From Phycisphaerales bacterium (GTDB taxonomy: Bacteria; Planctomycetota; Phycisphaerae; Sedimentisphaerales; Anaerohalosphaeraceae), in assembly GCA_011055475.1 (NCBI GenBank), contig DSDH01000492.1, positions 1 through 5,688 of the forward strand: a stretch of 5,688 nt of DNA, given 5' to 3'. The position numbers and the translations under genes were made by a program. This document shows, one piece after another, positions 1 through 5,688 of this stretch. The notes under the pieces were generated by a model. It saw only the letters and a program-made list of their open reading frames with translations. It searched no databases and was not told the DNA's origin. Within the stretch, counting starts at the first letter, position 1; each line of letters begins with the position of its first letter.

Positions 1-1641
1 ATCGAGACCCGGGTATTCGGGCGTCATCAACCTCTCCCGGCCGTCGAACCCCCCGGCGGCGGTGGGCCGCTCCGGTTGGACCTCCACCTCCCGGCCGATC
101 GGCTCGCCGCAATGCACGGTGAATTCGTTTGTGCGCCAGCGCCCTAAATGGTACCGGGCGACGTCCACCTGGACTGCGTCCATGGCGTCGGCGACGACAT
201 TCGTCGGGAAGAAATAGGTCCGTGCCGAGATCTCGACCGGCTCGGTCGGGTCGGTATACGGCGTGTGGAGCACCACCTGCTTGTCGAGCTCCGACTGTGA
301 AGGCGCGACCCAATTCTTGCCCACGATCGGGTTGAACACCCCCAGACGCATCCGATACTGGTAGGTGCCCGGCTCGTCGATGGAATCATCGTGGGCCCAG
401 ATCACCAACGGGTCCTTGCGCTCGGCGAGATTTTCGTTCGGCTGGAGCATCAGCTTGGCCATATCCGCCAGAACGTCGTCGGGCTTCTCCTCTTGTCGAG
501 CCCCCGGAACACCCGGACGCCCCACCCCTCCGGGGCCCTCATAGCCGTATTGCTCCCTCATCGCGAGGTCCTCGCGGCGTCCGGTGAGACCGCCGGGGCC
601 CGTCCGACCCCGCGCCGTGTCTCTCATCGCCTGTCTGTCGTCCACGCCACGCGTGGTGCGTCCGGTCGGCCGCGTTGTCGTCGGCCGCGTGGATGTCCGC
701 GTATCCCGGTCGCGCCGGAGCTGATCGAGTTCGCGTTCGCGTTCCTCGCGCAGCTTCATTTCCCGCTCGCGTCGAAGCAGCGTCGTGTATTTCTCATAGA
801 GGGTCGGCACCAGCCAGGCCTCGTGGGGCGAGGCGAAATCATAAGGCGTGGGTTGGAGAATCTGTCGCGTGCTTTCGAACTGACGGAACTGCCGCATCTT
901 CAGCTCGATCTCCAACGAATTCTCCGGATCGGTCGGAACCGTCAGAAACCGTGCCAAGTGGTTGTTGCGCGGCGGCGGCACCAGCGTCCACGCCCCCCAC
1001 GACCCATCGTCCTGAAGGCGTCGACGCTCGAGATCCACGGTGGCGAAGACCGGCTGGGCCAACTCAGGATCGGGGTGCCGGAGCATGGGCGAGTTGAAGC
1101 TCTGACGGAAACCTCGGTAGAGCGAGGCCACGTCCAGGGACGCCTGAACCGTCACATAGTCCACATCGCCAAGATCAACCGGTGCTTTGTCATAGGGCGT
1201 GCTCTGATCGAGGGGCTCGATCGGCACGTAGGCGACGGTGCGGATGGCTTGCACGTCGACGGCGGCCAACGCCGGCATCTCCGGAAGCCGATACTGCCGC
1301 TGCTCGATCACCGCCTTCTCCCCAATGCCGGGCAATGGGATGATCAAGTCCGCCACGACCGGTCCCAGGGGATCCTGTATCTTGGCCAGAACGCGCGGCA
1401 ATTGCGGCTCGTAAGGCGGCGCCGGAACCGGTGGCTCATCCAGCCGGGCCTGTAAACGCTGGGCCTTCGTCTGGATAGTGCTGTCCAGACGTCCGGGCCC
1501 GAGCTTCTGCCCCGCGTATTCAACACGGTACGGGCCGGCCACAATAAACATCCACAACAACCCCACGGAGACCACGCCAGCCAAGCCCAGGACCAGTTTG
1601 TCCACGTACTGCTCAAACACGTTGGCTCGTTTCTTGGCCAT
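1..1641 (-). CDS. Large bitopic membrane protein of unrecognised family, third gene of the pilus/secretion platform cluster (C-terminus cut by window edge)
   Basis: The frame is open from ATG at 1641 to the left edge, giving 547 residues without a stop, so the protein is partial. An in-frame TAG two codons upstream leaves this ATG as the first possible one. The protein has a basic N-terminus, one transmembrane helix (about 15-36), and a Pro-rich stretch (PPVPAPPYEP, 70-79). A beta-rich region follows (about 125-250) with a fibronectin-III-like look (DYVTVQASLDV, then VFATVDLERRRLQDDGSWGAW). Next come a highly charged helix (about 283-313, many R/E repeats), a Thr/Arg then Gly-rich linker (314-382), and a second beta-rich region (about 410-520: DPLVIWAHDDS, GTYQYRMRLGVFNP, RTYFFPTNVV). 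There is one cysteine (511) and no lipobox. It sits 72 bases after the PilO-like gene, where pilP or gspC would be expected. The topology (short inside tail, one helix, Pro-rich linker) recalls GspC, but the sequence does not let me assign it. The coding call is sure; the function is not known. Confidence 0.85.
   Translation of the reverse strand, partial: MAKKRANVFEQYVDKLVLGLAGVVSVGLLWMFIVAGPYRVEYAGQKLGPGRLDSTIQTKAQRLQARLDEPPVPAPPYEPQLPRVLAKIQDPLGPVVADLIIPLPGIGEKAVIEQRQYRLPEMPALAAVDVQAIRTVAYVPIEPLDQSTPYDKAPVDLGDVDYVTVQASLDVASLYRGFRQSFNSPMLRHPDPELAQPVFATVDLERRRLQDDGSWGAWTLVPPPRNNHLARFLTVPTDPENSLEIELKMRQFRQFESTRQILQPTPYDFASPHEAWLVPTLYEKYTTLLRREREMKLREERERELDQLRRDRDTRTSTRPTTTRPTGRTTRGVDDRQAMRDTARGRTGPGGLTGRREDLAMREQYGYEGPGGVGRPGVPGARQEEKPDDVLADMAKLMLQPNENLAERKDPLVIWAHDDSIDEPGTYQYRMRLGVFNPIVGKNWVAPSQSELDKQVVLHTPYTDPTEPVEISARTYFFPTNVVADAMDAVQVDVARYHLGRWRTNEFTVHCGEPIGREVEVQPERPTAAGGFDGRERLMTPEYPGLD
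665..690 (-). repeat. Short direct repeat in the Thr/Arg linker of the third gene
   Basis: Two exact 11-base copies (GTCGGCCGCGT on the plus strand, at 665-675 and 680-690) are spaced 15 bases apart, a whole number of codons. They encode the TRPT units in the linker (residues 314-331). The period suggests the linker grew by in-frame duplication. Confidence 0.6.
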
Positions 1642-1713
1642 CTTCTATCATCCGTCCATTTGTCAACAGATCGTGTTTCTGTCTTTTCCTGCCGGTATTG
1701 GCCTTGCCGCCCA

Positions 1714-3108
1714 TCAGAAATCGTCGCCGCCGACCGAACGGCCGCCGGAACGACGAGGCGGGGGGGCACTCGGCGCCGGCCGACTGGCGGGCGGGGCCGT
1801 CCTGGCTCCCGACGTCCCCCCTGGCGACGTCTGGCCCGTGCCCTGGGACGAAACCGACAGGACATCTCGAATCGCCTTGGGCATAATCGGGCTATAGCCG
1901 GCTCGGTTGAACAGGTATTCGCACGTCAGCGTCAGTCGCACCACCGCCTGCTCCCCGTACCGATACAACTCGTGCTCCTTGTCCTGCCGCTCCACGGGGG
2001 CCACCGCACTGTCAAGAATCGTGATGCTGTTGTGAATCCCTTCCTCGAGCGGTGCGCTCTCATCGAAGCCCGCCCGGAACAGGGTGATCTTCTCGGCACA
2101 GAGCGCCTTCATGAAATCGCCGACCGCATTGGCCGCCACGATCACGCCGAGGCTGAAATGGACGACATCGTTCTCTTCATTACACACGCGACCCGTCCAG
2201 GGCTCGACGCCAAGCACGGAAGGATAGCCCGCCTGGAGCAGGTACATCGGCCGATCCTCCCCGCTCATCCGCCCGCCCCCCATGCGGCTGGATTCGTAAA
2301 AGGCACCGGTACTGGCGGGAAAATCGGCTTCTTTCTGAAACGACACGGCGATCAGTCGCTTGACCGGCGAGTTGATCACGCTGGTTGAACTGCCGTTGAG
2401 GGCCTGAATGGCCTGCACCACGTCGTCATAAACCCAATAGGCCAACTGCGAGTACCAGCAATGCTCAACCGCCTTGTCCGTGCCCGGAAACTGATATCCC
2501 TCCCAGAAGTCGTACCAGGCGAAGGCCTCCGGCGTGGCGTAAACGCCGATCTCCTCGGCGCGTTTCTGACAGATGGTGTCGATCATGGCCTGCGTCATGT
2601 CATTACGGTTGGCCCGGCTCCAGTTGCCTCCGGCCGACAGGGACGTGTCCAGGCCCATCTGCGACTGCATCTCCTGCTGCGTGGGAGCGCCGCGGCCGCG
2701 GATCTGCGTAAGCAGACCCTCGATGCGGCTGCGCAACGCCTGACCGAAATTCGCGAACACCTGCCGCGACGTGTCCTTCGGTTCGGGGAAAATCCGGTAG
2801 CTGATCAGGTCCCGCAGGGAGCTGTGGACGCCGAGCTGGGCGATCCTTTCCGCGTCCTCGGCGTGCGCATCCTGATACTTCTTTTCTTCTTCCCACTGGC
2901 GCGCCGACGGCGCCTTGCTCATGAGCTGGTCGATCTGCTTGCCGACGGCCAGGCTTTCCTTATCCATGCGCGCCACCAGCGAGCGCCCCTGCAAGACGGT
3001 CACCCCCAAGAACAGCAACGCCACGACCACGATCGCCACGGGGATGACGATGGACGTGTACCGCTTCAGGAAGCTCAAATTGAACGAAATTTTTACCTTC
3101 AACGCCAT
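1714..3108 (-). CDS. PilO/GspM-like bitopic inner-membrane protein, oversized
   Basis: A 464-residue protein with a short basic cytoplasmic N-terminus, one transmembrane helix (about 17-39, rich in I/V/A/L) and a charged helical stretch (about 45-95, including QWEEEKKYQD) that could form a coiled coil. The region around 313-400 has the strand-helix-strand pattern of the ferredoxin-like PilO/GspM domain: DVVHFSLGVIVAA, then DFMKALCAEKITLFRAGF, then QAVVRLTLTCEYLF. PilO is usually about 200 residues; the extra length lies mainly between 135 and 300, a segment rich in aromatic residues that I do not recognise. Five cysteines (180, 217, 309, 337, 396) all fall in the predicted periplasmic part. 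The last 50 residues are a disordered Pro/Ser/Gly/Arg tail ending GGDDF. The ATG at 3108 is preferred over a TTG at 3126 because AAGGA lies seven bases before it. It follows the PilM-PilN gene by 84 bases, the place of pilO after pilMN. The role as PilN partner is inferred from position and topology. Confidence 0.72.
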   Translation of the reverse strand: MALKVKISFNLSFLKRYTSIVIPVAIVVVALLFLGVTVLQGRSLVARMDKESLAVGKQIDQLMSKAPSARQWEEEKKYQDAHAEDAERIAQLGVHSSLRDLISYRIFPEPKDTSRQVFANFGQALRSRIEGLLTQIRGRGAPTQQEMQSQMGLDTSLSAGGNWSRANRNDMTQAMIDTICQKRAEEIGVYATPEAFAWYDFWEGYQFPGTDKAVEHCWYSQLAYWVYDDVVQAIQALNGSSTSVINSPVKRLIAVSFQKEADFPASTGAFYESSRMGGGRMSGEDRPMYLLQAGYPSVLGVEPWTGRVCNEENDVVHFSLGVIVAANAVGDFMKALCAEKITLFRAGFDESAPLEEGIHNSITILDSAVAPVERQDKEHELYRYGEQAVVRLTLTCEYLFNRAGYSPIMPKAIRDVLSVSSQGTGQTSPGGTSGARTAPPASRPAPSAPPPRRSGGRSVGGDDF

Positions 3109-3115
3109 TCGTTCA

Positions 3116-3120
3116 TCCTT
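3116..3120 (-). promoter_or_regulatory. Ribosome binding site deciding the start of the PilO-like gene
   Basis: The minus strand reads AAGGA, seven bases before the ATG at 3108. An in-frame TTG at 3126 would add six residues (MSKDER), but it would place this site inside the coding region and has no good site of its own. The ATG start is therefore preferred. Confidence 0.65.
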
Positions 3121-3142
3121 ACTCAAATCCCGACCTCAGTCG

Positions 3143-3161
3143 ACCGAAACGCCAATTCGGT
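3143..3161 (-). other. Small inverted repeat in the gap between the PilM-PilN and PilO-like genes
   Basis: ACCGAA and TTCGGT form a perfect six-base stem around a seven-base loop, 31 bases after the pilM stop. There is no run of T after it, so it is not a convincing terminator. It could be a weak mRNA-stability or processing hairpin, or chance. The rest of this gap shows only the ribosome site described separately. Confidence 0.25.
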
Positions 3162-3192
3162 TCGTCCCTCGGAGCACGCGACGGCGGTTCGC

Positions 3193-5601
3193 CTAGTAGT
3201 ATCGGCCACCCATCATGCCGCCCGCCGGCCCGGTCTTGGGCGGTTCGGGGGCGTTCTTCCACAAGAACTTGGCCTTGATGCGAAACCAGTGATCCCGCAC
3301 AATGAACTTCGGTCGCCCGAATTGATCCAGCTTCCGCCGACCCACATCCTTGTCCGACAAATCCGGATTGGCGTTGACCTCTTCGAGGGTATACAGATCA
3401 AATGTCATGCTGATCTCCTCGTTGGTCATGGGGTCAACGAGCACGGTCTCTTTGTCCAGTCGCAGCGCCTTGGCGCTGCCACTGCCCAGGGTATCCCGGA
3501 AGTACATCTCATCGCCTCGGCCGCCGCCGGGGGCGGTGGATTGCAGCAACTCCTCGGGAATCCGCGGCACGTCCTTCTGGAGACCGATTCCCAACGGGGT
3601 CTCACGATCGGCCAGATCCACCCTGCCCGTCTTCAACTCGAAGTGCTTGATGTCATCCTTCCCGTAAAGCTCGAACGAGGTGTCCGGAAAGACCTGCGCC
3701 AGATTGGCCAAACGCGTCACCAGGCCCCATTTGGACTGATCGTCCTGCTTGGCCACCTCCGGCGGGTCCATCAACGGCGCAATATCATTATTCGGCCCGC
3801 CTTGATACGGACTGTATCCCTCGATAATTACGACAAATCCCGGCCCATCCTTCTCCTGCTCGGTGGGTGTGGTCATGCCCGGCATCATCCCCGGCATGGT
3901 CATCCTGTAACGATCGTCCATGGGATACTGACCCGGCATGTCCCGCATGCCGGGCGCCCCCCGACCCATCTCATAACCCTCGCGACCCATCATCATGTCC
4001 TCGGGCCGCGTAATGGCGCGGCGCTGTTCTCCGGTCCCGATCTTCTGAAGAGAGGCGTCCTTGACGCTGGGCACATAGGCCACGCTCAGTCGCGTGACGA
4101 ACAGCATCTTCCGCTCCGGCCGCGGAATCGCCAGAATACCCTTGACGTCGCCTCGTAGAAAGGCCTCATACAGCGCCGCCTGTTCAGGGGTGTTCTCGGC
4201 GTTGGGCAGACACCCCAGGATTTCGCGGTTCAGTTCGGGGACGGTTTGCCGGTAATCGAGGATGGCCGTCTGCTTGGTGATACGTTCCTCCAGTTGCGTG
4301 TCGCGCTGTTTCTGTTCATTGAGCTTGCTGATGGCCTCCTGGGCCTGGCGCGCGATGGCGGCGTTGCGCTGTCGCAGTTGCGTATTGGCGTCGCTGGCGT
4401 CCTTGGCTCTGGCGTACAGGACGTTGGCCAGGCTTATCAGTGATACCCCCAGCAACAGGCAGGCGGCGACGGTGAAATACTTGGCCTTGCGGGCCCACGT
4501 CATGCTCCGCGCGAGCCGGCGGGGCAGCAGATTCGCTTCAATCTTCGGCTCGGCCAGCATCTGCACGCCCACCCCGTAGACGATGCCGAAGTCGCCGATG
4601 TTCTCGTGGAACTTGGCCGGCGACACGCCCGGCGCCAGGCTCAGACGCTCGAAGGAATCCGGACGCACCACCGGCACGTTCAGCGTCTGCTGCAGGTACT
4701 TGGCCAGACCCTGGAGCTTCATGCCCCCGCCCAGTGCGATGATCTTGGAGAAGCCCTGCTCGCGGCCGGGGCCGCTGCTGGTGTAGAAGCCCAGGCTGCG
4801 CTGCACCTCGCCCGCCAGATCGGTGTAAACCGGCTTCATCGCCGTGAAGATCTGACGCATATACTTGCTCATCGGAGCCGTGCGTTTGAGCTTCTCGGCC
4901 TTGCGGAAGGGCAGCTTGAACGCCTCCTGGATAGCCTCGGTGAACGCGTTGCCGCCGATCCGGATGCTGCGTTGCCAGACCGTGTCCGGGGTGCACACCA
5001 CCAGCGTCGTACTGTCCGTGCCCATGTCGAGCACGACGACGGCCTTGCCGCTGTCTTCACGCACGTCCTGCCGGTCGTAATGGGCGTAGTTGTACAGCGC
5101 CATCGGCCCGATCTGGACGTGGGTGACCTGCATCTTCTCCCGCGTGAAGTGGCTCAGCAACGCTCCGATGACCTCGTTCTTAATCGCAAACAGGCCGACC
5201 TCGGTGTCGGGACTGTCCGGGCGGGTCATGATCTGCCAGTCCCATTCGACCTCGTTGATATCGAAGGGAATCTGCTGCACGGCCTCGAATTGCACGATCT
5301 CCGGAATCCGCTTCTTCTCGACGGGCGGCAGCTTGATGAAACGGGCGAAGCTGTTGCCTCCCGCCACGGAGATGCCCACGGGCTCCCGGCCGATCTCGTT
5401 GCGTTCGACGAAGGTGCGAAGACTCTGCTCGATCACCTCCTCGGCCTCGACCTCATCCACCCCTTCGGCACTGAGAATCGTGCGGTGCTCCACGTAGTCA
5501 AAGCCGATCACCTCCAACCCGTTTTCACCGGGCTGCAAGTGCAACGCCTTAAGGGCATTGGAGCCGATGTCGATCGCCCACACGCCATTGGTTGCCGCCA
5601 T
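3193..5601 (-). CDS. pilM: PilM-PilN fusion: actin-like type IV pilus / type II secretion assembly protein (GspL-like layout)
   Basis: This 802-residue protein is more than twice the roughly 350 residues usual for PilM. Residues 1-352 form a PilM-type actin-like ATPase domain. It shows a phosphate-1 motif (AIDIGSNALKAL, 9-20), the PilM signature region RFIKLPP..EAVQQIPFDI (87-115), a phosphate-2 motif (LDMGTDSTTL, 191-200) and an adenosine motif (ALGGGMKLQGL, 289-299). Residues 354-361 (IEANLLPR) resemble the INLLP tail with which PilN binds PilM. A hydrophobic helix follows (about 374-398), then a coiled coil (about 401-445), and a periplasmic part with PilN-like strands (MLFVTRLSVAYV, 499-510; FVVIIEGYSPY, 589-599) split by a Met-rich insert (536-576). 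The tail is Gly/Met-rich and ends in RYY. The start is supported by GGGAGAG five bases upstream and an in-frame TAA at 5617-5619. By homology it organises the inner-membrane platform with the next two genes. The PilM call is firm; the PilN part is inferred from motif order and topology, and a GspL role is possible. Confidence 0.9.
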   Translation of the reverse strand: MAATNGVWAIDIGSNALKALHLQPGENGLEVIGFDYVEHRTILSAEGVDEVEAEEVIEQSLRTFVERNEIGREPVGISVAGGNSFARFIKLPPVEKKRIPEIVQFEAVQQIPFDINEVEWDWQIMTRPDSPDTEVGLFAIKNEVIGALLSHFTREKMQVTHVQIGPMALYNYAHYDRQDVREDSGKAVVVLDMGTDSTTLVVCTPDTVWQRSIRIGGNAFTEAIQEAFKLPFRKAEKLKRTAPMSKYMRQIFTAMKPVYTDLAGEVQRSLGFYTSSGPGREQGFSKIIALGGGMKLQGLAKYLQQTLNVPVVRPDSFERLSLAPGVSPAKFHENIGDFGIVYGVGVQMLAEPKIEANLLPRRLARSMTWARKAKYFTVAACLLLGVSLISLANVLYARAKDASDANTQLRQRNAAIARQAQEAISKLNEQKQRDTQLEERITKQTAILDYRQTVPELNREILGCLPNAENTPEQAALYEAFLRGDVKGILAIPRPERKMLFVTRLSVAYVPSVKDASLQKIGTGEQRRAITRPEDMMMGREGYEMGRGAPGMRDMPGQYPMDDRYRMTMPGMMPGMTTPTEQEKDGPGFVVIIEGYSPYQGGPNNDIAPLMDPPEVAKQDDQSKWGLVTRLANLAQVFPDTSFELYGKDDIKHFELKTGRVDLADRETPLGIGLQKDVPRIPEELLQSTAPGGGRGDEMYFRDTLGSGSAKALRLDKETVLVDPMTNEEISMTFDLYTLEEVNANPDLSDKDVGRRKLDQFGRPKFIVRDHWFRIKAKFLWKNAPEPPKTGPAGGMMGGRYY
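3874..3996 (-). repeat. Met/Gly/Pro-rich low-complexity insert within the PilM-PilN fusion, with a tandem MPGM repeat
   Basis: Residues 536-576 of the fusion contain 12 methionines in 41 positions, mixed with Gly, Arg, Asp and Pro. At its end are two adjacent 12-base copies (3886-3897 and 3874-3885, differing at one base), each encoding MPGM. The insert separates two predicted strands of the periplasmic PilN-like domain, so it probably forms an exposed, flexible loop. Confidence 0.75.
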
Positions 5602-5606
5602 ATTCG

Positions 5607-5613
5607 CTCTCCC
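5607..5613 (-). promoter_or_regulatory. Ribosome binding site of the pilM-pilN fusion gene
   Basis: The minus strand reads GGGAGAG, five bases before the ATG at 5601. With the in-frame TAA just upstream, it fixes the start of the gene. Confidence 0.65.
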
Positions 5614-5616
5614 GTC

Positions 5617-5688
5617 TTACCGCACCGGGCGACCCGAACGGACGCCCTTGCCGATCGTCAATCGGTCCTCTATCATGCCGGACATGCA
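5617..5688 (-). CDS. Possible C-terminal end of an upstream gene (partial)
   Basis: Reading the minus strand from the right edge, one frame stays open for 23 codons and ends at TAA (5617-5619), giving a basic tail with MIEDRLTIGKGVRSGRPVR. About four fifths of its codons end in G or C, like the genes downstream, and the stop would lie 15 bases before the pilM start, a typical operon spacing. The frame is too short to identify, and a second minus-strand frame is also open from the edge, closing inside the start of pilM. It could equally be untranslated leader. No function is proposed. Confidence 0.3.
   Translation of the reverse strand, partial: CMSGMIEDRLTIGKGVRSGRPVR

Noticed and set aside
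730..741. Tandem hexamer in the third gene as a regulatory repeat
   Set aside because: Two in-frame units encode Arg-Glu pairs of the charged helix, so protein composition explains them.
391..1455. Plus-strand open frame of 354 codons
   Set aside because: It is antisense to the third gene, which is continuously open through 547 codons with a membrane helix and structured domains. The plus-strand product is Arg/His-rich and shows no motif.
1648..1659. Four-codon minus-strand reading frame (ATG to TGA) just before the third gene, as a leader peptide
   Set aside because: It is too short, and has no ribosome site and no regulatory codon pattern. A start here would not extend the main frame, because an in-frame TAG lies just before the ATG at 1641.
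1661..1666. Perfect TTGACA on the minus strand in the gap before the third gene
   Set aside because: No -10-like hexamer lies 16-18 bases downstream; that position falls at the start codon. It is probably chance, and the gene can be served by the upstream operon promoter.
1344..1865. Minus-strand 173-codon frame overlapping the PilO-like and third genes
   Set aside because: It is out of frame with both genes and spans the gap between them. Its product is Arg/Trp/Ser-rich shadow sequence, and the in-frame genes explain the region.
2461..4158. Plus-strand open frame of 565 codons
   Set aside because: It lies antisense across parts of both the PilM-PilN and PilO-like genes and the gap between them. 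Its product is rich in His, Arg and Leu with no domain pattern, as expected from the complement of GC-rich codons. The minus-strand frames carry recognisable motifs.
4538..4996. Minus-strand 152-codon frame inside pilM
   Set aside because: It is an alternate-frame shadow over the conserved actin-like domain, with a Gly/Arg/His-rich product and no recognisable pattern.
5651..5665. Five-base stem CCGAT/ATCGG near the right edge as an operator or terminator
   Set aside because: The stem is short, no T run follows, and such palindromes are common in GC-rich sequence. It also lies within the possible upstream coding tail.

Overview
The window is a fragment of a high-GC bacterial chromosome. It carries three consecutive genes, all on the minus strand and read from high to low coordinates: a PilM-type actin-like protein fused to a PilN-like membrane part (3193-5601), a PilO/GspM-like bitopic protein (1714-3108), and a large bitopic protein of unrecognised family that runs off the left edge (1-1641). 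A 24-codon stub ending at 5617, in the same direction, may be the tail of an upstream gene. The opening of the PilM protein (VWAIDIGSNALKAL), the oversized companion proteins and the base composition suggest a planctomycete (Planctomycetota). That is an inference from family resemblance, because there is no rRNA or marker gene in the window.

Region by region: 5617-5688 holds a short open frame ending in TAA; 5602-5616 is a short leader with a Shine-Dalgarno-like GGGAGAG; 3193-5601 is the PilM-PilN fusion; 3109-3192 is an 84-base gap with a good AAGGA ribosome site and a weak hairpin; 1714-3108 is the PilO/GspM-like gene; 1642-1713 is a 72-base gap with no convincing signal; 1-1641 is the third gene, 547 codons visible with its C-terminus missing. 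The spacing and orientation fit one transcription unit. No tRNA, rRNA, CRISPR, insertion sequence or strong terminator was seen.

Together the genes look like the inner-membrane alignment (assembly platform) subcomplex of a type IV pilus or type II secretion machine. The first protein would supply the cytoplasmic nucleotide-binding module and a periplasmic PilN-like domain in one chain, the layout of GspL. The second would supply the PilO/GspM partner. The third sits where PilP/GspC would be expected but does not look like either in length or sequence. Each protein has one predicted transmembrane helix and low-complexity segments that standard pilus proteins lack. No ATPase (PilB/PilT/GspE), platform (PilC/GspF), secretin (PilQ/GspD) or pilin is visible in the window, so whether this is a pilus or a secretion system cannot be decided here.

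Long open frames on the plus strand (up to 565 codons) are treated as antisense shadows of the minus-strand genes.
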